A DNA stretch of 64,000 nucleotides from positions 1,178,001-1,242,000 of the forward strand of contig NZ_FOJB01000001.1 in the NCBI RefSeq assembly GCF_900109955.1, written 5' to 3'. Numbering within the stretch: position 1 is the first letter of the stretch; the number at the start of each line of letters is the position of its first letter. This stretch comes from Aliiroseovarius sediminilitoris. Lineage in GTDB: Bacteria; Pseudomonadota; Alphaproteobacteria; Rhodobacterales; Rhodobacteraceae. The notes beneath the pieces are model-generated. The model was not told the DNA's origin and did not search any database. It saw only the letters and a list, made by a program, of their open reading frames with translations. The translations under genes were made by a program, and so were the position numbers. Shown one piece after another: positions 42,583 to 50,893 of the stretch.

Positions 42583-42993
42583 CTAGCCAGTCAGCCGCGA
42601 CCTATAGTCATAGTCCTGCCAATCCGCGCGCGACAGCCAGTCGTCTTCGGGCTGGCGCAGGGACAGATCTTCGCTGATCTCGACCTCGTCGAACCCGGAC
42701 CGGCGCGCCATGGCGTATTGGTCCGAGATCACGTGGCCATGGGCGCGCAATCGACCCTTGTAGCCGAGCAGCCGCAATTGGCGGCCCAGCGTAAAGCCGC
42801 GCCCATCCGCAAAAGACGGGAAGTCGATGCGGATCATGTCGATGCCAATCATCAACTGGGCCAGAGCGGCAGGGTCGGTGTCAGAAGGCAAATGCAGCCC
42901 ACGCGTGTCGTTGGCGGCCCGCTCGTCAGCCAAGGCAAAACCGTTGTCCCAATCGTCATGGGCAAAGCCCGCATCTGTTACGATCACGCTCAT
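42583..42993 (-). CDS. DUF934 protein of the sulfur assimilation operon
   Basis: 136 residues starting MSVIVTDAGFAHDDW; IDMIRIDFPSFADGRGFTLG and QLRLLGYKGRLRAHGHVISD are the conserved core of DUF934, found next to cysH and sulfite reductase genes in many proteobacteria. No activity established. The ATG overlaps the cysH stop (ATGA). Confidence 0.85.
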   Translation of the reverse strand: MSVIVTDAGFAHDDWDNGFALADERAANDTRGLHLPSDTDPAALAQLMIGIDMIRIDFPSFADGRGFTLGRQLRLLGYKGRLRAHGHVISDQYAMARRSGFDEVEISEDLSLRQPEDDWLSRADWQDYDYRSRLTG

Positions 42994-43730
42994 GCGCTTG
43001 CTCCTATTCGTTGTATCTTGCCATCCACGAAATGGATGCCGCATTCCGTCTTTTCCGCCCCGCGCCAGCGACCGGCACGCGGGTCTTCGCCCGGTTTCAC
43101 GGGCGACGTGCAGGGCGCGCATCCGATCGACGGGAAGCCCCGCCCAACCAGCGGGTGACGCGGCAGACGGTTGTTGATCATGTAATCGCGCACGTCCTCG
43201 GACGCCCAATGGGCCAGCGGATTGACCTTCAGGCGTTCGTCTTCGGCCTCAAAAAACTGAAGATCAACGCGTTTACCGCCCTGAAAGCGTTTGCGCCCGG
43301 TGATCCAGCCGTCAAAACCCTGAAGAGCGTTTTCCAGCGGTTCGACTTTGCGCAATTCACAGCAGGCATCGGTGTCGGCCAGATGCAGGATGTTGTCGGG
43401 GTCGCGTTTGAACAGCTCGTTTGCGTCGGGGTGAATGACTCGCACATCGGTCAGGCCCAGCTTTTGCGACACCTCGACCTGATAATCCAGCGTTTCCTGA
43501 AACAGCATCTGTGTGTCCAGAAAGATCACCGGGACAGAACGGTCGATACGCGCAACCATGTGCAGCAGCACGACACTTTCCGCGCCGAAGCTGGAGACCA
43601 TGGCCAATGCACCAATTGTGCTGTCCGTCAGCGCGCGTTCAATGACCGAGGTGGCCGAATGGTGTTTGTAGCGCGCATTCAGCGTCTCGACCCGTTCAGC
43701 GGGGGCGGGAAGGGGGGCTTCAAGCGGCAT
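42990..43730 (-). CDS. cysH: Adenylylsulfate (APS) reductase, [4Fe-4S] type
   Basis: 246 residues from MPLEAPLPAPAERVETL. The PP-loop-like fold is seen in MVSSFGAESVVLLHMVARID; cluster cysteines in DTDACCELRKVEPL (CC) and GCAPCTSPV (CxxC); catalytic C in KTECGIHFVDG near the C-terminus. The CC/CxxC pair marks the APS-reducing form rather than the E. coli PAPS enzyme. Makes sulfite for the next enzyme. The start at 43730 overlaps the sulfite reductase stop by 11 nt. Confidence 0.92.
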   Translation of the reverse strand: MPLEAPLPAPAERVETLNARYKHHSATSVIERALTDSTIGALAMVSSFGAESVVLLHMVARIDRSVPVIFLDTQMLFQETLDYQVEVSQKLGLTDVRVIHPDANELFKRDPDNILHLADTDACCELRKVEPLENALQGFDGWITGRKRFQGGKRVDLQFFEAEDERLKVNPLAHWASEDVRDYMINNRLPRHPLVGRGFPSIGCAPCTSPVKPGEDPRAGRWRGAEKTECGIHFVDGKIQRIGASA

Positions 43731-45390
43731 TGGTCTTCGCCTCCTCCGGATAAAGGGCGGCCTTGAACGGCGCTGCGCCCAGACGGCGGAAGGCGTCGAT
43801 GAAGGTCTCGGTTTCGTCCTCGCGCAGGTCCAGATAGGCCAGCACAAGACGCTCGATCGCAGGCACGATCTGGTCATAGGCAAAGCCGGGACCGGCGCGG
43901 TTGCCAATCACCGTATCTGGGCCAGCGTCACCGCCAAGGGTGATCTGGTAGTTCTCGACGCCCGCACGGTCGAGACCAAGAATGCCGATATGGCCCAAGT
44001 GGTGGTGCCCGCAAGCGTTGATGCAGCCCGAGATCTTGATTTGCAGGTGGCCGATATCGTGTTCGATCTTCAATTCGTCGAAACGTTCGGCAATCTGCTG
44101 TGCGACGGGGATCGACCGCGCGGTCGCCAACGCGCAGTAATCCATGCCCGGACAGGCGATGATGTCCGAGATCAGACCGGCATTGGCTGTTGCCATGCCA
44201 TGTGCGCGCAGGGCGGCAAACAGCGTAGGCAGGTCAGCGCGGTGGACATGGGGCAGGATCACGTTCTGTTCGTGGCTAATGCGAATGTCGCCATGGGCGT
44301 AGTGCTCGGCCAAATCGGCAATTACGCGCATCTGGTCGGCAGAGGCATCCCCCGGCGTGGCGCCATGCGCCTTCATCGAGATCGTGACGATGCCGTAGCC
44401 TTCGGCGCGGTGCTCTGCGACGTTGGTGTCGACCCACGACCGGAACACGGGGTCTGCGTCGCGGGCCGCGTGATAGGCGTCCAGCGGTGCGGTCTTGAAC
44501 GCGGGGGCTTTGAAATTGGAGGCGATATCGTCGAAATGCTGTTGATCGACGCCGGAGAAGAGAGGGCGCAACTGGGCAAACCGCGCCTCGACCAACTCGC
44601 TGATCTTGTCGATCCCGTTTTCCATCGTGGTGATCTTGATGCGCGCCTTGTATTTGTTGTCACGCCGTCCCAGCGTGTTGTAGACACTGACGATCGCCTC
44701 GACATAGGGCAACAGGTCAGCGCGGGGCAAGAAGTCTTTGAGCACCTGACCAACCACCGGCGTGCGGCCCAAACCACCACCAACGATGATCTGATAGCCA
44801 ACCTCGCCCGCGTCATTTTTCACGATACGGATGCCGATGTCATGCGCCTTGGTCACGGCGCGGTCTGCTTTTGACCCCGTGACCGCCAGCTTGAACTTGC
44901 GCGGCAGGAACTGGAATTCCGGGTGGTCGGTGGACCATTGGCGCAAAAGCTCTGCGGTAGGGCGGGGATCTTCAACCTCGTCTGCCGCAGCGCCTGCGAA
45001 ATGGTCGGCGGTTACGTTGCGGATCGTGTTGCCCGAGGTCTGGATGGCGTGCATCCCGACATCGGCCAGAGCCTCCAGCATGTCGGGAATATCGGCAAGT
45101 CGCGGCCAGTTATACTGGATGTTCTGACGCGTGGTCCAATGGCCATAGCCCTTGTCCCAGCGTTCGGAAATCATCGCAAGCTGGCGCATCTGATTGGGGT
45201 TGAGCGAGCCATAAGGGATTGCCACCCGTAGCATATAGGCATGCAGTTGCAGATAGACGCCATTCATCAGGCGCAAGGGGCGAAACTCGTCCTCGGTCAG
45301 CGCGCCTGAGATGCGGCGCGACACCTGGGCGCGGAACTGGTTGACGCGGTTGCGAACAAAGCCTTCGTCGAAATTGTTGTAATCATACAT
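43720..45390 (-). CDS. cysI: Sulfite reductase, siroheme/[4Fe-4S] hemoprotein
   Basis: 556 residues starting MYDYNNFDEGFVRNRV. Two sulfite/nitrite reductase repeats; ATRQNIQYNWPRLADIPDM-like first ferredoxin half-domain (here WTTRQNIQYNWPRL), and cluster/siroheme cysteines in CPGMDYCALATARSIP and SGCINACGHHHLGHIGILG. Reduces sulfite to sulfide with six electrons. Assimilatory nitrite reductases look alike, but the cysH and DUF934 neighbours decide for sulfite. Overlaps DUF2849 by 8 nt and cysH by 11 nt. Confidence 0.92.
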   Translation of the reverse strand: MYDYNNFDEGFVRNRVNQFRAQVSRRISGALTEDEFRPLRLMNGVYLQLHAYMLRVAIPYGSLNPNQMRQLAMISERWDKGYGHWTTRQNIQYNWPRLADIPDMLEALADVGMHAIQTSGNTIRNVTADHFAGAAADEVEDPRPTAELLRQWSTDHPEFQFLPRKFKLAVTGSKADRAVTKAHDIGIRIVKNDAGEVGYQIIVGGGLGRTPVVGQVLKDFLPRADLLPYVEAIVSVYNTLGRRDNKYKARIKITTMENGIDKISELVEARFAQLRPLFSGVDQQHFDDIASNFKAPAFKTAPLDAYHAARDADPVFRSWVDTNVAEHRAEGYGIVTISMKAHGATPGDASADQMRVIADLAEHYAHGDIRISHEQNVILPHVHRADLPTLFAALRAHGMATANAGLISDIIACPGMDYCALATARSIPVAQQIAERFDELKIEHDIGHLQIKISGCINACGHHHLGHIGILGLDRAGVENYQITLGGDAGPDTVIGNRAGPGFAYDQIVPAIERLVLAYLDLREDETETFIDAFRRLGAAPFKAALYPEEAKTNAA

Positions 45391-45709
45391 GGGCTGCGGC
45401 CTCGGTCCGGGCAGTATTGATTTGTTTGCCGTGGAAGCGGTTCGACGGCCCTTTGGCCCGGAACGCTTCACGGAAATGGGTGGGGACGGGGCCATTGGGG
45501 CCAGCCTTGGCGTCTGCCAGATAGGCGCCCACGGCGATCTCGGGTTGTGTTTCGGCCAGTGCCAGCTGGGCGACGGCCTCCGCCTCATCCTCGATCAACC
45601 ATGCCATACACATGTCGCGCACCCAGGCCCCGTTCCGGTTCAGATAAATCACATCGCCTTCGACAAGGTCGTTTGCGGTTACAACTTTGGGTGTGAAGGG
45701 GCGGGGCAT
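45383..45709 (-). CDS. DUF2849 protein, first gene of the sulfur operon
   Basis: 108 residues starting MPRPFTPKVVTANDLVEGDV, with AAAGGA upstream. The family is short and regularly found directly before sulfite reductase in alphaproteobacteria; function unknown. It overlaps cysI by 8 nt and is divergent from the Lrp-type regulator. Confidence 0.85.
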   Translation of the reverse strand: MPRPFTPKVVTANDLVEGDVIYLNRNGAWVRDMCMAWLIEDEAEAVAQLALAETQPEIAVGAYLADAKAGPNGPVPTHFREAFRAKGPSNRFHGKQINTARTEAAAHV

Positions 45710-45849
45710 GGCCGGTCCTTTCTTATTGCGTTCCTGCCCTATATAGGACATTTTCCCATCAAACAGCGATATGTTGCGCCAGATAAGGAATATTGTTTCG
45801 GTTTCAGGTGATCGCAGAACGTATGGACCAAAAGGAGGAAGAAAACGAA

Positions 45850-46311
45850 ATGTCTGTTCGGCTGGACGAGATCGACCGGAAAATCCTGCGCGAGTTGCAA
45901 GGCGACGCCAGCCAATCACTCGACGTGATTGCCAAGAAAGTGGGGTCATCGAAGACCCCGGTCTGGAACCGGATTCGCAAGTTGCGCGAAGCCGGGGTGA
46001 TCGGCAAAAACACCATGGTGATGGATGCCGAAAGTCTGGGGTTTGAGGCGTGTTTTTTCGTCCTGATCCGCACCTCGGAGCACGAAGCGGATTGGCAGGG
46101 GAAATTCCTGGCGGCCTTGCGGGCGCGTCCCGAAGTGATGGAAGCGCACCGGTTGGCGGGCGAGATCGACTATATCCTGAAAGTTCGCGTGAAAAACGCC
46201 CGCGCCTATGACGAGTTCTATCAGGCGCTGATTTCTGAGGTGAAGATTTTCAACGTCACGGCCCTTTTGTCGATGGAAGAGATCAAGTTCACGACCGAAC
46301 TGCCGCTCTGA
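45850..46311 (+). CDS. Lrp/AsnC-family regulator, probably of the sulfur operon
   Basis: 153 residues from MSVRLDEIDRKILRELQGDA; AGGAGG lies 11 nt upstream of ATG 45850. N-terminal AsnC HTH (SLDVIAKKVGSSKTPVWNRI, RKLREAGVIGK), C-terminal RAM domain (ACFFVLIRTSEHEADWQ, HRLAGEIDYILKVRVKNARA). Divergent placement with 140 bp to DUF2849-cysI suggests it controls them, in place of CysB which is absent. The effector, perhaps cysteine or a precursor, is inferred. Confidence 0.88.
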   Translation: MSVRLDEIDRKILRELQGDASQSLDVIAKKVGSSKTPVWNRIRKLREAGVIGKNTMVMDAESLGFEACFFVLIRTSEHEADWQGKFLAALRARPEVMEAHRLAGEIDYILKVRVKNARAYDEFYQALISEVKIFNVTALLSMEEIKFTTELPL

Positions 46312-46324
46312 TGTAGCGGGCGGT

Positions 46325-46412
46325 GGCGCGCTTCGCGCGCCCGAGGGGCGCTGCCCCTCCGCACAAAGCCCGTGGCTTTGTGCTACCCCGGGATATTTCA
46401 GGCCAGAAGAAG
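46325..46412 (+). repeat. REP-like element: three tandem hairpins plus GGGATATTT box
   Basis: Hairpins GGCGCG/CGCGCC (46325-46341), GAGGGGC/GCCCCTC (46343-46359) and GCACAAAGCC/GGCTTTGTGC (46361-46383), followed by CCCCGGGATATTTCAGGCCAG and AAGAAG. The last part recurs at 55140-55197 (twice, inverted) and 61876-61910. It lies between convergent genes. Confidence 0.75.
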
Positions 46413-46428
46413 TCGGAAGAGGTGCGGG

Positions 46429-47604
46429 TCAGCATCGCACCATGAGGCGCTCAAGCCCGTGAAAGTGGTAAACATTGCCAAATTGTGGCGGGGCGGTCAG
46501 GCGCAGGTTGGGGCAGCGGTCGAACAGGATCGGCAGGGCGCGGGCAAGTTCCAATCGCGCGAGTGGTGCACCGATGCAAAAATGCGCGCCCGCGCCGAAG
46601 GATGTGTTTGGCTTGATCGGGCGCTGGGGGTCGAAATCGTCGGGATCGTCCCAGACATCCGGATCTCGATTGGCCCCGCCCAACAGCAGCCCGATCTTGT
46701 CACCGCGATTGAAATTCTGACCGTAGAGCACTGTCTTCTCATAAACATATCGCGTGAACATGTGCAGGGGTGGATCAAAACGCAGGGTTTCTTCGATGGT
46801 CGCATCGCGGGCGTCAGGGGCAAGGGCTGATGCGGGTGTCTGTTGCTCCAGAAGCGTTTTCACGACGATCGCCATCGCGTGTACCGTCGCCTCGTGCCCC
46901 GCGTTGAGCAGAAGGATACAGGTCGAGATCAACTCGTCCGACGACAGTTTTTCACCCTCTGCCTCTGCTGCGATCAGTTCAGAGATCAAATCGTCACGCG
47001 GATCGTCGCGGCGCTGATCTACATAATCTCGCAGGAACGCGACAAAGGATTCGGTGGCTGCCACGGCCTTGTCCTCGACCGCGCGGGCGCGGCGCGCCTG
47101 ATACATCGAGACCATGGCGTTGGACCATCGCGCCAGATCATCTGCCATATCCTCGGGCACGCCAAGAAGGCGGCAGATGATGATGACCGGAATGCGCGTG
47201 GCGAAGGCGGGCAGCAGGTCGAAGTTGCCGCCCGGAAAGGCGTCGATCAACTGATGGGCCAGCGCGTCAATCTCTGGTCCCAGCCCGGCGATGCGACGGC
47301 TGGTGAAGGCGCGCAGCACCAATTTGCGCAGCCGCGTGTGACGGGGGGCTTCCAGTTCCAGCATCGAATGCGCCTCGACGGCATAGAACGGCGCGAGGTG
47401 GTCAGGAAATGCAATCGGTTCAACGGGCTCGCGACCGAACCTGCGATCACGCAACAGCGCGTTTACGGATCGAAAGCTGACCGCCATCGGCATATCGTAA
47501 TCTTCCCACCAGAAGATGTCGCCCTCCGCACGGGCGCGGTCATAAAACCCATAGGGGTTCTGGATAAAGTCGGGGTCCGTCGGGGATTGGGTCAGGCGCA
47601 ACAT
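46429..47604 (-). CDS. Cytochrome P450
   Basis: 391 residues, class I bacterial size. Oxygen-activation helix I LLNAGHEATVHAMA near residue 235, ExxR in ETLRFDPP near 272, heme-binding FGAGAHFCIGAPLARLE near 338 with the axial Cys. No signal or membrane anchor. No ferredoxin or reductase gene is adjacent, so redox partners are elsewhere. Substrate unknown. Divergent from dctB with 59 bp between the starts. Confidence 0.9.
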   Translation of the reverse strand: MLRLTQSPTDPDFIQNPYGFYDRARAEGDIFWWEDYDMPMAVSFRSVNALLRDRRFGREPVEPIAFPDHLAPFYAVEAHSMLELEAPRHTRLRKLVLRAFTSRRIAGLGPEIDALAHQLIDAFPGGNFDLLPAFATRIPVIIICRLLGVPEDMADDLARWSNAMVSMYQARRARAVEDKAVAATESFVAFLRDYVDQRRDDPRDDLISELIAAEAEGEKLSSDELISTCILLLNAGHEATVHAMAIVVKTLLEQQTPASALAPDARDATIEETLRFDPPLHMFTRYVYEKTVLYGQNFNRGDKIGLLLGGANRDPDVWDDPDDFDPQRPIKPNTSFGAGAHFCIGAPLARLELARALPILFDRCPNLRLTAPPQFGNVYHFHGLERLMVRC

Positions 47605-47663
47605 CCGCGCATGGTCGTCAAAGCTGCTGGCCTTTGCAAGCGCGGCTTTCTATTCTTTCCCTC

Positions 47664-49421
47664 ATGTTTCGATACCTGCGCACGAAATGGGTCTTTCCCT
47701 TTCTCATTGGCTCCGTAGCGATCAGCGCCGGGGCTTGGGCGCTGGCGTGGCGCGCGTCGCTGGCGTCTTTGTCTGAACAGGCGACATCCGAGCTTGCTCT
47801 GGCCTCGGACCAGTTGACGCGGCATCTGTTTCGCTACCGCGAATTGGCGGTGGTTCTGGCCGAACATCCTGTTTTGCGGGACCGTTTGGGCGGCGAGCCT
47901 GATGTCGAAGGCGAAGCCGATGCGTTGTTGCAGGCAATGGCGGACATGACGGGTGCCTACCATCTTTCACTTGTCGGGGTGGACGGCAAAGTGCTGGCCG
48001 CGTCGGGTGAGGGGGAGGCGCAGCTTGACCCAGATGCGCAGTTGATCCATCGCGCGCTGACCGGCGCCTTGGGCGTCGAGGCGCGGTTTCAACCCATGGC
48101 CTCGGGTGTCACGCAGCGAATCTTTTCATTTGCGGCTCCAATGCACAGTCGCGACGGTAAACCGTTGGGCACGGTGATCGCGCGGACAGATCTTCTGGAT
48201 TTCGAAGAAAACTGGCCCTCAACGGCGGCGGCATTGTTTTTTACGCTGAACGGAACTCGCGTGTTTGCGGCAAACCGGTTGGAGCTTGTGGGGGCCGAGC
48301 GACCTCGTGAAGGGGTGCTGAAAAGCTCGGTCAGTCATTGGACCGGATACGAGGTCTGGACACTTGATGCCGGACCCTACCTGCCGAACCGGGCGCTACA
48401 TCTGACCCGTGACCTGCCAGTCATTGGCCTGTCCGGCGAGATATTGCTGGACACCGCCCCGGCGGAGCGGACGGCGGCCCTGCTGGCCGCGATTGCCGCA
48501 GCGATCTGTCTGGGGATCGGCGGACTGTTGCTGGCAGTGGGCGAAAGGCGGCGGGCGTTGAACAATCAATTGCGTCTGAAAGCCGCGGCAAATGCCCGGC
48601 TTGAAGCGCGCGTGGCCAAGCGCACCAAAGCCCTGTCGGCGGCCAATGTCGATCTGCTGCGCGAAAACCGCGAACGCCGCGAGGCAGAGGCGGCGCTGAA
48701 AAAGGCGCAGGCGGATCTGGTGCAGGCAGGCAAATTGTCTGCTCTTGGGCAAATGTCAGCGGGCATCAGCCACGAGTTGAACCAGCCGCTGATGGCCATT
48801 CGGTCGTTTGCCGACAATGGCATGGTGTTTCTAAGGCGTGGGCAGACCGATGAGGCTGACAAGAACCTGAGCCGCATTTCGCAACAGGCGGGCCGGATGG
48901 ATCGGATCATCAAGAACCTGCGCGCCTTCGCCCGACAGGAAAGCGAGCCGATCACCGATGTCGATCTGGCGAAGGTCGTCGATCAGGCGCTTGAGATGCT
49001 GGGACCCCGGATCCAGTCGGAACGGGTGCGCGTGGACTGGCAACGACCGGAGGGCGCGCCCAAAGTGCGCGGTGGTGAGGTGCGGCTTCAGCAAGTGGTG
49101 ATGAACCTGATGTCCAATGCAATGGATGCGATGGCCGAGCGGGTTCACAGAAAGATCGAGATCACGCTGGATCCATCGACGGATCGCGTGGTGCTGTCGG
49201 TGCGTGACACCGGCCCCGGCATTGACGAACCCGACCGTATTTTTGACCCGTTCTACACCACCAAAGAGGTCAGCCCGACCGAGGGAATGGGGCTGGGCCT
49301 GTCAATCTCCTATGGGCTGGTGCAGAGCTTCGGCGGCGCAATCCGTGGGCGCAATCATCCCGATGGGGGGGCGATCTTCACCGTGGAACTTGACCGCGCT
49401 GGCGCGCAGGAGGCCGCATGA
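47664..49421 (+). CDS. dctB: C4-dicarboxylate sensor histidine kinase DctB
   Basis: 585 residues from ATG 47664. TM1 (VFPFLIGSVAISAGAWALAW), a periplasmic double-Cache sensor of about 235 residues, TM2 (ALLAAIAAAICLGIGGLLLA) near 270, a coiled coil (NARLEARVAKRTKALSAANV), H-box SAGISHELNQPLMAI with the phospho-His near 369, N-box VVMNLMSNAMDAMAE, and ATP lid DTGPGIDEPDRIFDPF and GMGLGLSISYG. It senses external dicarboxylates and phosphorylates DctD. Overlaps dctD by 4 nt. Confidence 0.9.
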   Translation: MFRYLRTKWVFPFLIGSVAISAGAWALAWRASLASLSEQATSELALASDQLTRHLFRYRELAVVLAEHPVLRDRLGGEPDVEGEADALLQAMADMTGAYHLSLVGVDGKVLAASGEGEAQLDPDAQLIHRALTGALGVEARFQPMASGVTQRIFSFAAPMHSRDGKPLGTVIARTDLLDFEENWPSTAAALFFTLNGTRVFAANRLELVGAERPREGVLKSSVSHWTGYEVWTLDAGPYLPNRALHLTRDLPVIGLSGEILLDTAPAERTAALLAAIAAAICLGIGGLLLAVGERRRALNNQLRLKAAANARLEARVAKRTKALSAANVDLLRENRERREAEAALKKAQADLVQAGKLSALGQMSAGISHELNQPLMAIRSFADNGMVFLRRGQTDEADKNLSRISQQAGRMDRIIKNLRAFARQESEPITDVDLAKVVDQALEMLGPRIQSERVRVDWQRPEGAPKVRGGEVRLQQVVMNLMSNAMDAMAERVHRKIEITLDPSTDRVVLSVRDTGPGIDEPDRIFDPFYTTKEVSPTEGMGLGLSISYGLVQSFGGAIRGRNHPDGGAIFTVELDRAGAQEAA

Positions 49422-50659
49422 GCAAAACTGTTCTTCTGGTTGATGATGACGCAATGGTACGTCATGCGCTGGGCCAGACGTTGGAGCTGGATGGTCTGAC
49501 GACGATCCTGGCGGGCAGCTATATTGAAGCCAAGGACCACATCGTGCCGGACCTTGATGGCGTGATCCTGTCTGACATTCGGATGCCGGGTAAGGATGGG
49601 TTTGCATTGCTGGCACAGGCGCAAGCGGTTGACCCGGAGCTGCCGGTGATATTGCTGACAGGGGAAGGGGATATTCCCACTGCTGTGCGTGGGATCAATG
49701 AAGGTGCGTTCGACTTTCTGGAAAAACCCTGTGATCCTGCGTCGCTTTTGGCGGTGGTCGGGCGGGCTTTGCGCACCCGTGCGCTGGTGCTTGAAAACCG
49801 CGCACTGAAGGCGCGGGCAGAAACCGGTGACGCGGCGGCCCGCCTGTTGATTGGCGAAAGCACCTTGGCCGAAGACTTGCGCAACACAGTGCGCGCGGCG
49901 GCCCATGCACAGGCCGAGGTGCTGATCTGCGGCGAGCCGGGATCGGGCACATCGAAAGTGGCCGAGGTTGTGCACCTGCTGTCCGGCGATGCCACGCGAG
50001 CGTTCATCAAACTGTCCGCTTCCGGGCTGGCAGCAGACGCGCTTGAAGCTGCGTTTTCACGCGCCGAAGGCGGCACGCTGTTTCTTGACGAAGTGGCCGC
50101 ACTTGAGGGATCAACGCAATACCTGCTGCTTGACCTGTTGGACCGGACCAGCAAGACGCGGGTCCTGGCAGGCACCTATCGCGATCTGGAGGTCGAGGTG
50201 GGCGCAGGACGGTTCAATCCGGATCTGTTCTACAAGCTCGACGTGCTGCGCATCCGTATTCCGGCGCTTCGCGAACGCAAGGATGATATTCCCGTGCTGT
50301 TTCGTCATTATGTCTCGATCGCCAGCGAACAGGCCGCGCTGACCCCGCCCGAGATCGAACATGATGTCATCGCGCAGTTGATGGCGCAGGATTGGCCGGG
50401 CAACGCGCGTGCCCTGATGAACGCCGCCATGCGGTTTGCAATGGGGCTGGGGCTGGCGGATGTCGAAGGCGGGGCGTCGGATGCCCGGCCCGGTCTGGCC
50501 GAGCAGTTGGCGCAGGTAGAACGATCGTTGCTGATTGAAGCCCTAAGGCGTCACCGGGGCGGCGCGACGGCGGCGGCACGCGAGTTGCAACTGCCGCGAA
50601 AAACTTTCTATGACAAACTGGCCCGGCACCAGATTCGGCCTGAAACCTATCGACATTGA
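49418..50659 (+). CDS. dctD: DctD-type response regulator without GAFTGA loop
   Basis: 413 residues. Receiver domain with DDD at 9-11, phospho-acceptor D53 in LSDIRMPG and K in DFLEKPCDP. The AAA+ domain keeps Walker B (GGTLFLDEVAALEG) and FNPDLFYKLDVLRIRIPALR, but Walker A reads GEPGSGTSKVAE (T where K is expected) and the stretch where the sigma-54-contacting GAFTGA should be reads LSASGLAADALEAAFSRAEG. C-terminal Fis HTH: GGATAAARELQLPRKTFYDK. Likely activates a sigma-70 promoter, as known for Rhodobacter NtrC. Controls the dctPQM operon that follows. Confidence 0.88.
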   Translation: MSKTVLLVDDDAMVRHALGQTLELDGLTTILAGSYIEAKDHIVPDLDGVILSDIRMPGKDGFALLAQAQAVDPELPVILLTGEGDIPTAVRGINEGAFDFLEKPCDPASLLAVVGRALRTRALVLENRALKARAETGDAAARLLIGESTLAEDLRNTVRAAAHAQAEVLICGEPGSGTSKVAEVVHLLSGDATRAFIKLSASGLAADALEAAFSRAEGGTLFLDEVAALEGSTQYLLLDLLDRTSKTRVLAGTYRDLEVEVGAGRFNPDLFYKLDVLRIRIPALRERKDDIPVLFRHYVSIASEQAALTPPEIEHDVIAQLMAQDWPGNARALMNAAMRFAMGLGLADVEGGASDARPGLAEQLAQVERSLLIEALRRHRGGATAAARELQLPRKTFYDKLARHQIRPETYRH

Positions 50660-50710
50660 TGTGCGAATTTCCGCACAGTGGCGTGATATGGATGTGCGGT
50701 CATCCGCTCA
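50658..50710 (+). promoter_or_regulatory. Tandem palindromes, candidate DctD upstream activating sites
   Basis: Site 1, GATGTGCGAATTTCCGCACA (50658-50677), has perfect TGTGCG/CGCACA arms. Site 2, GATGTGCGGTCATCCGCTCA (50691-50710), shares 15 of 20 bases. They are spaced 33 bp start to start, about three helical turns, and lie between dctD and dctP. Site 1 overlaps the dctD stop codon. Confidence 0.7.
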
Positions 50711-50765
50711 CTCCGCTGCGGAGTTGAGGCTCCGTCACACAAAAATTACCCCATAGGGATATGAA

Positions 50766-50788
50766 AAAATGGGAAAATATCCCATTTT
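50766..50788 (+). promoter_or_regulatory. AT-rich perfect hairpin in the dctP leader
   Basis: AAAATGGGA, five-base loop AAATA, TCCCATTTT: a 9-bp perfect stem about 105 bp before the dctP start. It could be a 5' UTR stem-loop, or a weak terminator of dctBD because TTTT ends it. Confidence 0.5.
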
Positions 50789-50893
50789 CACATCTGCGTG
50801 ATTGTTTTTCTTGGTGAGGCAGCAGAACCGTGTCCCAATAGATGCAGGCGCCCAACCGGGCTGCCGGAGGATATCTGTCTGGGAGGACACCTT

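Noticed and set aside
50711-50893. Sigma-54 (-24/-12) promoter before dctP
   Set aside because: No TGGC-N-TTGC pattern with the right spacing was found; the DctD here also lacks GAFTGA.
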